64,000 nt of DNA from Olivibacter domesticus (GCF_900109575.1 NZ_FOAF01000010.1:62001-126000), one strand, 5' to 3'; counted from the first letter of the stretch, positions 26,911 to 35,390 are shown. The notes: a model not told the origin generated them from the letters alone. Numbers and translations: made by a program.

Positions 26911-27267
26911 TTACATTGATAATTGTTCTCGGGCTTTTTTGGAAAGACTATCTAAGACCATGTTATAGCTATGATCAATAAAATCTTTTATCTGTGAAAC
27001 GTTTAACTCACCATTAATAATGACCGTATTCCAATGCTTTTTATTCATATGATAACCGGGTATTACGCTATTAGGATATTGCTCACGGAGATCAATAGCT
27101 AATTCGGGATCACATTTTACATTAAAGGTTAAGGGATGGGAGTCTAAGCCTGTGAGAAGGAAAATTTTGTCGGCAATTTTAAAAACCAGTGTTTCAGGTC
27201 CAAAAGGAAAACCTTCTGTAACTGCTTTTTTGCTTAAACAATATGTTCTTAGTTCTTCGATATTCAT
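26911..27267 (-). CDS. MmcQ/YjbR-family protein
   Basis: 118 residues from the ATG at 27267; a TTG 15 bases upstream gives a less likely start. The pattern NIEELRTYCLSKKAVTEGFPFGPETLVFKI and later PGYHMNKKHWNTVIINGEL are typical of the YjbR/CyaY-like double-wing fold. These small cytoplasmic proteins are called DNA-binding from structure, but no function is established. TATCAAG words lie directly upstream of the start. Confidence 0.88.
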   Translation of the reverse strand: MNIEELRTYCLSKKAVTEGFPFGPETLVFKIADKIFLLTGLDSHPLTFNVKCDPELAIDLREQYPNSVIPGYHMNKKHWNTVIINGELNVSQIKDFIDHSYNMVLDSLSKKAREQLSM

Positions 27268-27373
27268 GATGGTAAGTATCAAGTATCAAGATGTAGGTAT
27301 CAAGAGTTAGGCCACTTTTAATATCCCTTTACTTAATACGAAGATGTTAATATAAGGGAGGTGCGATTTGCAT

Positions 27374-27412
27374 CTTATGTCTTGCTACTTATGTCTTGCT
27401 ACTTATTTGCTA
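27374..27412. repeat. 14-bp tandem repeat at the 3' end of bshC
   Basis: CTTATGTCTTGCTA occurs twice in tandem (27374-27387 and 27388-27401), and a shortened third copy runs into the bshC stop codon. The gap toward the yjbR-like gene holds nothing else recognisable. Confidence 0.85.
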
Positions 27413-29011
27413 ATACAAGATAGTAAATTTCATATCTAACGGATTAAAATATTTCAATAAATCATTGATGAGTTCATCTCCGTATTTTACATATAGTAAT
27501 CCAAAGTTCTCCACTCTTTCCTGTAAATGTCCGTTCGGAAAGAATTTACTTTTTATCTTATCAATCTGAGAAATGGCGTCTTCAAAATTCAATTTATCTG
27601 CCTTGACAAATTTCTTTTCCAAATTATCTATAGCCTTACAAAGCCGCGCCTTAATAGCTTCTGCACTGGGTCTTAGTGTAGGGTCAATTTTACTAGCTCT
27701 TTCTTTTATTTTGTCGAAAATTTCTTCCATTTCTACCCATTCATCATGTAAACTTAAACGATGTTTTGAGTGTATTCTTACATACTCTTTCTTAAGTAAA
27801 TCAGCATCTTTAAAGATACTTTTAAAAGTAAGATTCAAACGGAATATTTTATAATCAAGATGTCCGTTGGAGATGATGGCAGAATTGCGGGGTAAAAGTA
27901 TAGGAAATGGTACCTTATAATAGTCAAAGTTACTTTTTAATTGTAGCCAATAGACGATTTCAGAACCTCCTCCAATATAGCAGAGATTTGGCAACAGTAT
28001 TTCTTGGTATAATGGACGCATCACAACATTCGGACTAAAGCGTTCGGGGTGATCATCTATTTCCTTTAAAAGCTCCTTTTTAGAAAAGGTTATATTATGG
28101 TGTAATACCTGGAAGTCTCCTTCTTTCGTTTCCACTATGCGCTCGCGAAAATCATCTGTTAAGTAAAAGAAGTTAATTTCCCGTGCATGGACTTGGGTTT
28201 CAAAACCTTCCTTTTCTAAAGCTTGCGTGGTTTTAATAATTTCACGAAAACTATTTTGCTCAAGGATATCTTGTTTAATATAGGGAGAGAAAGTTCTTTT
28301 TAAAGAAGAATCATTTGCATCAACTACTACTAGACCGTACTTGCCAAAAAGACCGTTTACTAAATAGCGGGTTGCATCCGCTAAGTTGGTATGGCTTAAG
28401 TATGCTTCTTCCACCAGTTTCGAAAGCTTATCCGAATTATGGGAAAGACCAAGTAATTTTTTATACTTTTTAACGGTGCGAGCCATCGAGATAGTCTCCA
28501 TTCGCCCAGTGGCTGCACGTGCAGGGATATCCCATTTAATGACTTCTCCTTGAAGCTGAGTGTGGTTTATTTCAGCGAAGTCATGATCCTCTGTTGCCAT
28601 CCAATAAATTGGTACAAAATTATATGTAGGGTACTTCTCTTTGAGCTCTCTACACAATTTGATCGTACTTACAATCTTGAAAATAAAATAGAGCGGACCA
28701 GTGAAGATGTTCAGTTGATGCCCGGTAGTAATCGTAAAAGTATTTTGCTCAGCTAACGATGCAATATTTTGATGAACCGCTGGTTCCTTGTTTTCTAGTG
28801 ATTTATACTGCTCGAGAAGCGCATTTACTAGTGTGGCACGATCTGTTCCTTCTCTTTTTTGCAGCATCTGTTTTTCAAATCCTTCAAAAGTTGGTTTGTT
28901 ACCTATAAAGGGAGCTAATTTTTCGTTACTAGCCACGTATGATAAAAGGGTTTCGGAGAAACTATTGGTGTCTTTATAATTGATATAACTTGCCTTCATT
29001 CTTTTAGTCAT
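27410..29011 (-). CDS. bshC: Bacillithiol biosynthesis cysteine-adding enzyme BshC
   Basis: 533 residues. The recognised segments are YINYKDTNSFSETLLSY near the start, TTGHQLNIFTGPLYFIFKIVSTIKL, and the active-site region YWMATEDHDFAEINH, with a long C-terminal coiled coil. BshC ligates cysteine to GlcN-malate, the last step of bacillithiol synthesis. It may start at either ATG in the first five codons. It lies directly downstream of rimO and in the same direction, with 36 bases between them. Confidence 0.92.
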   Translation of the reverse strand: MTKRMKASYINYKDTNSFSETLLSYVASNEKLAPFIGNKPTFEGFEKQMLQKREGTDRATLVNALLEQYKSLENKEPAVHQNIASLAEQNTFTITTGHQLNIFTGPLYFIFKIVSTIKLCRELKEKYPTYNFVPIYWMATEDHDFAEINHTQLQGEVIKWDIPARAATGRMETISMARTVKKYKKLLGLSHNSDKLSKLVEEAYLSHTNLADATRYLVNGLFGKYGLVVVDANDSSLKRTFSPYIKQDILEQNSFREIIKTTQALEKEGFETQVHAREINFFYLTDDFRERIVETKEGDFQVLHHNITFSKKELLKEIDDHPERFSPNVVMRPLYQEILLPNLCYIGGGSEIVYWLQLKSNFDYYKVPFPILLPRNSAIISNGHLDYKIFRLNLTFKSIFKDADLLKKEYVRIHSKHRLSLHDEWVEMEEIFDKIKERASKIDPTLRPSAEAIKARLCKAIDNLEKKFVKADKLNFEDAISQIDKIKSKFFPNGHLQERVENFGLLYVKYGDELINDLLKYFNPLDMKFTILY

Positions 29012-29047
29012 TAGTTTAGGTGTTAGCTAAAACCTATGCTTTTAACG

Positions 29048-30385
29048 CTATACCTCTACCTTAATTGTACCATATAGATCAAAATCCTCTGCTCTATCAA
29101 TATGCACATTTACAAATCGGCCAATGGTGGCATAGTTCTCCGTCAAGGGTATTAATACCTCGTTGTCTACCTCGGGTGAATCAAATTCTGTACGACCTAC
29201 AAAATAATTCTCCTCGGTTCTGTCGATTAGTACTTTATAGTCATTACCTACTTTTTCTTGGTTGATTTCATAAGAAATGTGCTGTTGAAGCTCCATGATC
29301 TGCTCCACTCTTGATTGCTTTTCCTCTTCAGGAATATTGTCTTCGAGCGAATAGGCATGTGTTTTTTCCTCGTGCGAATAAGTAAAGCATCCTAATCGAT
29401 CAAATCGGGTGTCTTCCACCCATTGCATCATTTCTTCGAAATCTTGATGCGTTTCTCCAGGATAGCCACAGATAAGCGTCGTGCGTAATGCAATGGCTGG
29501 AACTTTGTCACGAATCTGGTTTACCAGATCGATCGTTTTCTGCTTTGTAATTCCGCGGCGCATTGATTTTAACATATTATCAGCGATATGCTGTAAAGGC
29601 ATGTCTAGGTAATTGCAAATATTACTGCGTTCATTCATGACATCTAAAATGTCTAATGGAAAGCCTGACGGGTATGCATACTGAAGTCGGATCCATTCAA
29701 TGCCTTCTACATCAGAAAGATGTTTTAATAGTTCGGAAAGATTTCGTTTTCCGTAAATATCCAAGCCATAGTAGGTCAGATCTTGTGCAATTAAGATGAG
29801 TTCTTTTGTGCCATTCTTAGCTAAATATTTAGCTTCTTTAACGAGATCATCAATAGATTTTGAGACATGCTTTCCTCGCATAAGCGGTATTGCACAAAAA
29901 GAACAAGGACGATTACAGCCTTCAGCAATTTTAAAATAAGCGTAATGAGTAGGTGTGGTAAGTACACGTTCCCCCAATAATTCATACCGGTAATCGGCAC
30001 CTACTGTCGTTAAGAGTTCCTTTAGATCATTTGTGCCAAAATAGGCATCAATATTAGGTATTTCTGCTTGAAGCTCTGGTTTATAACGTTCAGATAAACA
30101 CCCTGTGACAATCACCTTGTCAAGTTTTCCTTCCTCTTTTAATGCACTATATTGAAGAATAGTATCAATAGATTCTTGCTTAGCATTATCGATGAAGCCA
30201 CAGGTATTAATAACGACGATATCGTCCTTTGTTATATTATTCGCCTCATGTACTACCTCCATTTGGTTTCCCCGAAGCTGCCCCATTAGTATTTCACTGT
30301 CATGGATGTTTTTTGAGCAGCCTAATGTTATAACATTTACGCGTGGTTTAGAAGGAGTAATAATTGTTGGTTTTTTTGTTCTCAT
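29048..30385 (-). CDS. rimO: Ribosomal protein S12 methylthiotransferase RimO
   Basis: 445 residues. The N-terminal MTTase domain has the three iron-sulfur cysteines in TLGCSKN, NTCGFIDNA and GCLSER. The radical-SAM CxxxCxxC motif is in AEGCNRPCSFCAIPLMRG, and a C-terminal TRAM domain follows. RimO methylthiolates an Asp of S12. It lies 17 bases after ftsY, the standard ftsY-rimO pairing of this phylum. Confidence 0.95.
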   Translation of the reverse strand: MRTKKPTIITPSKPRVNVITLGCSKNIHDSEILMGQLRGNQMEVVHEANNITKDDIVVINTCGFIDNAKQESIDTILQYSALKEEGKLDKVIVTGCLSERYKPELQAEIPNIDAYFGTNDLKELLTTVGADYRYELLGERVLTTPTHYAYFKIAEGCNRPCSFCAIPLMRGKHVSKSIDDLVKEAKYLAKNGTKELILIAQDLTYYGLDIYGKRNLSELLKHLSDVEGIEWIRLQYAYPSGFPLDILDVMNERSNICNYLDMPLQHIADNMLKSMRRGITKQKTIDLVNQIRDKVPAIALRTTLICGYPGETHQDFEEMMQWVEDTRFDRLGCFTYSHEEKTHAYSLEDNIPEEEKQSRVEQIMELQQHISYEINQEKVGNDYKVLIDRTEENYFVGRTEFDSPEVDNEVLIPLTENYATIGRFVNVHIDRAEDFDLYGTIKVEV

Positions 30386-30401
30386 GCTATGCTCACGTCT
30401 C

Positions 30402-31364
30402 CTATTTGAATAAGGAGTTTACAAACTCTTTTTTATTAAATAATTGCAGATCGTTAATACTTTCCCCAACGCCAATGTATTTTACTGGAATTTTAAATTG
30501 GTCAGATATCCCAATTACTACGCCTCCTTTAGCAGTTCCATCTAATTTCGTCAGCGCTAAGGCGTTTACATCAGTAGCTTGGGTAAATTGCTTACACTGT
30601 TCTATTGCATTTTGACCCGTTGAAGCATCTAATACCAACAAAATTTCATGTGGTGCGCCAGGCACAACCTTTTTCATGACATTTTTGATTTTAGTAAGCT
30701 CATTCATGAGGGCTAGCTTATTATGCAAACGTCCCGCAGTATCAATAATAGCTACATCTTCCTGATTGGCTACAGCCGATTGTACGGTGTCAAAAGCAAC
30801 AGAAGCGGGGTCGGAACCCATTGATTGCGCTACTACCCGTACGCCCACTCTTTCTCCCCATAATTTAATCTGTTCAACAGCGGCAGCCCTGAAAGTGTCG
30901 GCCGCTCCAAGCACAACCTTGTTACCGGCTTCTTTCAATTTATGGGCGAGCTTTCCTATTGTAGTAGTTTTACCTACACCATTAACGCCTACCACCATAA
31001 TAACATATGGCTTATGATTCCCATATTCAAAAGTTTCAAAATCGTCGCTGTTATTTTCAGCTAGAAGCGCCTGGATTTCTTCACGGAGAATGCCGTTAAG
31101 CTCGGAAGTATTAACATATTTGTCTTTAGCGACCCGATCCTCAATACGTTCGATAATTTTTAAGGTGGTGGTTACACCAACATCGGAGGTTACCAAAATT
31201 TCTTCCAAATTATCGAGGACTTCTTCATCTACAGTAGATTTTCCTACAACGGCTTTGGTAATCTTTGTGAAGAAGCCTTCCTTGGTTTTTTCAAGCCCTT
31301 TATCTAATGCCTCCTGGGTTTCAGGTGTAGGCTCTTTCTTTTTGAAAAAATCAAATAATCCCAT
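30402..31364 (-). CDS. ftsY: Signal recognition particle receptor FtsY
   Basis: 320 residues. A short acidic N-terminal part is followed by the SRP NG domain: G1 GVNGVGKTTTIGKLAH, the DTFRAAAVEQ segment, G3 DTAGRLHNK, G4 TKLDGTAKGG, and the closing IGVGESINDLQLF. FtsY docks ribosome-SRP complexes at the membrane. In most Bacteroidetes it follows rpmB-rpmG-DUF4295; here 4 kb separate it from that block, on the same strand. Confidence 0.96.
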   Translation of the reverse strand: MGLFDFFKKKEPTPETQEALDKGLEKTKEGFFTKITKAVVGKSTVDEEVLDNLEEILVTSDVGVTTTLKIIERIEDRVAKDKYVNTSELNGILREEIQALLAENNSDDFETFEYGNHKPYVIMVVGVNGVGKTTTIGKLAHKLKEAGNKVVLGAADTFRAAAVEQIKLWGERVGVRVVAQSMGSDPASVAFDTVQSAVANQEDVAIIDTAGRLHNKLALMNELTKIKNVMKKVVPGAPHEILLVLDASTGQNAIEQCKQFTQATDVNALALTKLDGTAKGGVVIGISDQFKIPVKYIGVGESINDLQLFNKKEFVNSLFK

Positions 31365-31412
31365 AATGTCTATATACGAGCGTCAATGTTTAAGGGTGTA
31401 AAGTTACTGTTT

Positions 31413-31565
31413 TTAACTCGAATTAATTGTTTGTGCAGTATCAAGATTTGGACCAGGAAATCCCAAAATTGAAAGTACTGTCATTACTATAACAATGTGG
31501 CCACCATTTACCAGCGTCGCTCTTAGTCGAATTTCCTGATGATCGTTAGCATTAGCCAGGCTCAT
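31413..31565 (-). CDS. Unrecognised 50-residue single-TM protein after the HTH gene
   Basis: A clean 50-codon ORF starts with ATG 17 bases after the stop of the HTH regulator and runs the same way. A charged N-terminus (SLANANDHQEIRLRATLV) precedes one hydrophobic stretch (GGHIVIVMTVLSILGF) at about residues 21-36, and a short polar tail follows. No family is recognised. If translated it would be a small membrane protein co-transcribed with the regulator. Coding status rests on ORF integrity and position only. Confidence 0.4.
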   Translation of the reverse strand: MSLANANDHQEIRLRATLVNGGHIVIVMTVLSILGFPGPNLDTAQTINSS

Positions 31566-31582
31566 ATTGTCGAGAGGTAGTC

Positions 31583-31978
31583 TTACTTTTCGTTTTCCAT
31601 GTCACCGATTCGCTTTTGTAATGCGTCAATTGTTATTTCCTGCGAACGAATGGTTGTTTGCTGAGCGGAAATGACTTTTTTTAAAGCTTGAATAACTTCG
31701 TTTGTCAATTTAACCGTTTCTTGGGGTAAGTAATCTTCTAGAGGTTCTTGACAAACATCGGTTCTCTTCGATTCGCCTTTGCCGGTTATAAGCCAATCAG
31801 GCGAATATTGGGGATAATTTTCAGCGATTTTAACAAGCCACTTGCTCTGTATGTCTGTGCTATTAGCCAATGCCCTCGAAAAAACCCCTTTACTAGCACC
31901 AATTGATGCTTCTAGGGCCGTCACACTAATTCCTTCTTGATCGGCTATTTCTTTAATTCGCTTTAGAATAAAACTCAT
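31583..31978 (-). CDS. XRE-type helix-turn-helix regulator, repressor-like
   Basis: 131 residues. Residues 1-68 form a phage-repressor-like HTH: ILKRIKEIADQEGISVTALEASIGASKGVFSRALANSTDIQSKWLVKIAENYP, ending in the SPDWLITGKGES motif common to Cro/CI-like regulators. No S24 peptidase domain follows; instead there is a coiled-coil-like tail (KVISAQQTTIRSQEITIDALQKRIG). It is divergent from a three-gene cassette, with a palindrome between them, so autoregulation and control of the cassette are likely. Confidence 0.85.
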   Translation of the reverse strand: MSFILKRIKEIADQEGISVTALEASIGASKGVFSRALANSTDIQSKWLVKIAENYPQYSPDWLITGKGESKRTDVCQEPLEDYLPQETVKLTNEVIQALKKVISAQQTTIRSQEITIDALQKRIGDMENEK

Positions 31979-31987
31979 TGATTTTAA

Positions 31988-32039
31988 TTTTCTTCAAAAT
32001 AATTTGATATGAAGAAAAATAGTTCTTAAATTTGATATG
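31988..32039. promoter_or_regulatory. Operator candidates between the HTH gene and the divergent cassette
   Basis: A 9-bp perfect inverted repeat, TTTTCTTCA (31988-31996) and TGAAGAAAA (32010-32018), has arms centred about two helical turns apart. ATTTGATATG is repeated directly at 32002-32011 and 32030-32039. Both lie in the 106-bp gap that must hold the two divergent promoters. They suit binding by an HTH dimer, which is inference. Confidence 0.5.
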
Positions 32040-32084
32040 TTGATTATAATTATTCCTGAACCATTTTTCTAAAACCTAAAAGAG

Positions 32085-32846
32085 ATGAAAAATAAGCAAA
32101 AGAAATTGAAAGCTGAAAATTTTCGGTATATAAAGAAACAGGTCATTAAGAATCCGATGATGTATATTGATGATTTTTTCAAGCACCAAACTTCCGTAGA
32201 TCATTGGATGCGCGATATCAGCCACATGGTAAACGCGAGTGCTTACCCTGAAATGGCTAGCCCGGGGGTTGTTGATAGCGGATACTATTGTAAACAGCTG
32301 ATAGAGCAGGTGGAAGTTGCTTATATCATTTATAAGCAATGCGGATTAAAAAAACAGCAGGAGCCATTAGTCTTTTTCAGGAAGCGAGATGATTATTATG
32401 CGTATTCTTCCCGTGGCGAGTACTCCTTTAATGGACAAATCAATCCTTCAGACACGATAAGTAGGTTTTTTTCATTCCAATCACTACAAAAATGGTACGA
32501 CACTTTTGATGATATGATGCTTTCGTCTACTCATCCAGAGACTATCTATTACGATCAATTCGGTAGTAAGATTGCTGTTTTCCACGAGCTACTACTCCGA
32601 CTTGCGCAGGCCATGTATGTGATTCACCGGGAGGGCGGGCTCCCTTTGCAAGTGCCATCTTATGTTATTGCCCAACCTACTGATGCCTTCGAGGGCAAAA
32701 TGCCCCGTACCAAGTTAGGAGAACTCGTTCACAGTATCATTGATAAACAGCAAGCGGAGGAGGCGGCTGAATTGGAATTGGTTTTCGAGAAGGCATATGG
32801 TGGAGCAAAGCCAGTGAATAAAGATGTGGAGGTGATAGAACAATAA
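32085..32846 (+). CDS. Unrecognised protein, cassette gene 1
   Basis: 253 residues, without signal peptide or membrane segment, predominantly helical and rich in aromatic residues. A basic N-terminus is followed by NPMMYIDDFFKHQTSVDHWMRDI. A helix QLIEQVEVAYIIYKQCG near 70-85 and a second, FHELLLRLAQAMYVIHREGG near 170, are separated by a YYDQFGS turn. I recognise no domain. Its TAA overlaps the ATG of gene 2 (TAATG), showing translational coupling. The helices echo those in genes 2 and 3. Confidence 0.75.
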   Translation: MKNKQKKLKAENFRYIKKQVIKNPMMYIDDFFKHQTSVDHWMRDISHMVNASAYPEMASPGVVDSGYYCKQLIEQVEVAYIIYKQCGLKKQQEPLVFFRKRDDYYAYSSRGEYSFNGQINPSDTISRFFSFQSLQKWYDTFDDMMLSSTHPETIYYDQFGSKIAVFHELLLRLAQAMYVIHREGGLPLQVPSYVIAQPTDAFEGKMPRTKLGELVHSIIDKQQAEEAAELELVFEKAYGGAKPVNKDVEVIEQ

Positions 32847-34000
32847 TGACTAATGCTATGCAAGAATCTAAATCAAAACGCGTTTCCGTATGGTTATGGC
32901 ATGAAGACTATCCGCACTCGCTAAATGAAGAAGAACTGCGTACGCCTGCATTAGTGCTCCGAGATGTATTCAGTCAATTTTCGTTAGCAGACTGTCAATA
33001 TCTGTTATGGGAGTGGCAGCATTGCCACTATCGTCCTTTTTTATTCGCGTTTGGGAATGGGTTGCTCACGCTTTTCCGCTTTCGAAAAATGTTGAATAAA
33101 CTGTTGGACGTGGCGTGGTTAATTACGCGCGACGTAGATGACGGTCATTTGTTTCGCTTATGCGATGAGAAAAATGCAAATCACTTACTAGGTGATAATT
33201 ATTTCATAGCCTTGAAGAAGGAGGATTTGTGGGATTTGAACAGGACGTTGAGCAAAATGCTAAGTAAAGGCGGTGGACTGCAGTGGTGGAAGAATATCCT
33301 CTATCATTGGTGGGGGATGGGGGTTGATAAAAGTCAACTGGACGACGGAGGACGTACGAATCCTACAGATGAAATCCCCCAATTTATGCAACTGATTTTA
33401 ATGATTGAAATACAATATGTACTGGCTATGAGTTTAGATGTAACCGCAGGGGAGAGCAAATTTGCTGCAACGGCTTATCTTTCGAGAGAAGAGGGTCAAT
33501 ATCCGTTTAAAACGTTAATGAAAATGTTTAGTAAATGGGAATATGATAGCTTGAAGGACAACCTTAGGGACGTTTATTATCTTGTTGACTATGGAATGGA
33601 CGAAGGGAATCTCAGCAAGCATAATGGTTTGATACATACCCAGCATAAGATGGTTGCTTTGGCTGCTATACTGGCACAGAAGGAAGATGAATATTTTGCT
33701 AAGCCAGAAATTTTTAGATTTAAGGATGAGGAGATTGGAAGCTTTTGGGAACACGACCATTATGTGCCCTTCCATCACTTAAGCAAAAGCGAATATGAAA
33801 ACCCACTTGCTACGCTGCGTCAATTTAATTTCGCTGAATTAAATCGTAAGCTCCATCAATATACGGTGTTTCTAGTGGAAAGACATCGGTTTGAGCTAGA
33901 TGATGAAGTGCTTTCTTTCGCCGATTTGTTCCAACAATTGGAACGATTGCTTGAAACGCTTTATCTTTTTATCGTGCAACGTATTCGAATTGGCTACTAA
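32846..34000 (+). CDS. Unrecognised protein, cassette gene 2
   Basis: 384 residues, helical, tryptophan-rich, no signal peptide. Visible segments are LNKLLDVAWLITRDVDDGHLF (near 80), WWKNILYHWWGMGV (near 150), a HxH-containing EHDHYVPFHHL (near 300), and a final leucine-rich helix FQQLERLLETLYLFIVQR. The His-rich loop could bind metal, but no catalytic signature is clear. It shares the pattern LN..L.D[IV]AWL with gene 3. Gene 3 follows 18 bases later. Confidence 0.75.
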   Translation: MTNAMQESKSKRVSVWLWHEDYPHSLNEEELRTPALVLRDVFSQFSLADCQYLLWEWQHCHYRPFLFAFGNGLLTLFRFRKMLNKLLDVAWLITRDVDDGHLFRLCDEKNANHLLGDNYFIALKKEDLWDLNRTLSKMLSKGGGLQWWKNILYHWWGMGVDKSQLDDGGRTNPTDEIPQFMQLILMIEIQYVLAMSLDVTAGESKFAATAYLSREEGQYPFKTLMKMFSKWEYDSLKDNLRDVYYLVDYGMDEGNLSKHNGLIHTQHKMVALAAILAQKEDEYFAKPEIFRFKDEEIGSFWEHDHYVPFHHLSKSEYENPLATLRQFNFAELNRKLHQYTVFLVERHRFELDDEVLSFADLFQQLERLLETLYLFIVQRIRIGY

Positions 34001-34018
34001 GCCAAAAATTGATTTGTT

Positions 34019-34717
34019 ATGATAGTACAGACACAACCAGGATTGATTGCCTTGGAACACAAGCGCAACATCCATAGCATAGAAGATTTAAGTTCATATT
34101 ATTGGGAGTTTTTTGATGCCACTGATTATGAGCATCATTTGCTCCGTAATGAGGAAGTCTTCAGAACGGTTATTTCCAATGGAATTTATTCGGGTATACA
34201 TGCCGAAAATGATATTTACCAATTGGAACTGAATAGACGTTTAATGGATATCGCATGGCTGTATTTGGAATGTTTAGAAAACGGTGACAGTATCTTTGAA
34301 CCGTATCTTCCGCAGAACCCATATATGCAGAAGTTTCATTATCAGTGCGAGAGTACCTATTACTACGACCAAAATTCAGACGTCGTACTCATACAAGACG
34401 ACAATCGCCCCAATCCCTTTACGGCAAAAAAGGAATATAGGGAGGTGATTACTCGGTACAAAGGGGAAGTTCGTTGGCTAACACCCAGTGAAATCGCCCA
34501 TCCACATTGGTTCTATGCGCAGCTATTTAATAAGCGAAGGTATCCGCAATGGCTGGAGCTACTGGACACCTGGGCAGAGTATACGCTCATTGAGCGAAGT
34601 ATTTGTGAAAAACTGGATGGGGGTGATGTGTATGACACCTTCGTGTTTTTTCAGAAGCTTACGGAAATAACGCACTTGCTCTTTATCGATCGTTGCAAAA
34701 TGGATAATCCGGACTGA
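34019..34717 (+). CDS. Unrecognised protein, cassette gene 3
   Basis: 232 residues, acidic and helical, no signal peptide. The motif LNRRLMDIAWLYLECLENGDSIFEP near 78-100 parallels gene 2. The tail FVFFQKLTEITHLLFID resembles the C-terminal helices of genes 1 and 2. No known domain is recognised. It is the last gene of the cassette, and no clear terminator follows; the hairpin at 34869 is the nearest candidate. Confidence 0.72.
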   Translation: MIVQTQPGLIALEHKRNIHSIEDLSSYYWEFFDATDYEHHLLRNEEVFRTVISNGIYSGIHAENDIYQLELNRRLMDIAWLYLECLENGDSIFEPYLPQNPYMQKFHYQCESTYYYDQNSDVVLIQDDNRPNPFTAKKEYREVITRYKGEVRWLTPSEIAHPHWFYAQLFNKRRYPQWLELLDTWAEYTLIERSICEKLDGGDVYDTFVFFQKLTEITHLLFIDRCKMDNPD

Positions 34718-34868
34718 TTATTTCAAATTAAAGGGAAGCCATGGCAAATGACGCGTATTGTCGAAGGAAAAACTGATCGTTGGTTTGAAATTGGCCTCAA
34801 AATATTCTGGTAGCACTATCTAAGTAACGGCAGAGACTTTGTCAGAAGATTTTAAGCCAGAGTTTTTG

Positions 34869-34893
34869 GATACTTTTTGCGGAAAAAAGTATC
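34869..34893. other. Perfect hairpin downstream of the cassette
   Basis: GATACTTTTT pairs perfectly with AAAAAGTATC around a 5-base loop. No T run follows on the plus strand, so it may be a weak terminator or a leftover palindromic repeat. Confidence 0.5.
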
Positions 34894-35189
34894 ACAAAAT
34901 TGAATAAAGGGGTTGTGGGTATAATACCAGATACTCATAAAGCAATTACGAGCGATACAAACAATGCCTTAAAAGCGTTATCCATGAGTTATATACATCT
35001 TTAGTTCCATATAATGGTTTCATTACTACTTTTGTACTTCTTCCTATACCTATTCTATACTACCATGCTTACTATCCAATTCGTTTGCGACGCACCTTAA
35101 CTAAGATGAGATAGAGCCTAGGTCTGCCTGAATCAGGGAAAGACTAAAGGATGGCTAGGGGATACATGAATGAAAGCTAAAGCGTGAAC

Positions 35190-35239
35190 GGACTTGAGCG
35201 GACTTTAATGGAGTTGAGCGGACTTGAACGGACTTTGTA
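35190..35239. repeat. Decamer tandem repeat GGACTTGARC
   Basis: Five contiguous 10-bp units: GGACTTGAGC, GGACTTTAAT, GGAGTTGAGC, GGACTTGAAC and GGACTTTGTA. Ten-bp phasing puts the same bases on one face of the helix. The surrounding stretch 34718-35360 has no ORF I would call a gene. Confidence 0.8.
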
Positions 35240-35363
35240 TGGTAAACAAAGCAGTAGATGGTTTAGAAAAATTATGCTTAGATCTTAAAGAAAACTAAAC
35301 TAGCATAGTTCCAAAGATAAATAAAATGAGTGAAGAAATAGAATAATTGAGGGGTAATATAAC

Positions 35364-35390
35364 AAAAAAAGCCCTTGTTATGAAGGGCTT
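35364..35390 (-). terminator. Terminator of the rpmB-rpmG-DUF4295 operon
   Basis: On the minus strand AAGCCCTT pairs with AAGGGCTT around a 6-base loop (CATAAC), followed by seven T residues. It closes the ribosomal operon 25 bases after the DUF4295 stop, so ftsY is not transcribed with it here. Confidence 0.88.

Noticed and set aside
31583-31978. A full prophage around the CI-like repressor
   Set aside because: No integrase, terminase, capsid or lysis genes lie in the neighbourhood; the flanks are housekeeping genes.
32085-34717. RteC or conjugative-transposon regulatory genes
   Set aside because: The helical, aromatic-rich look suggested RteC at first, but its characteristic segments are not seen and no tra, mob or integrase gene is present.
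34718-35340. tRNA or attachment site at the cassette edge
   Set aside because: I searched by eye for a T-loop GTTCGA-type segment with paired arms and found none, and saw no direct repeat shared with the left edge beyond short words.
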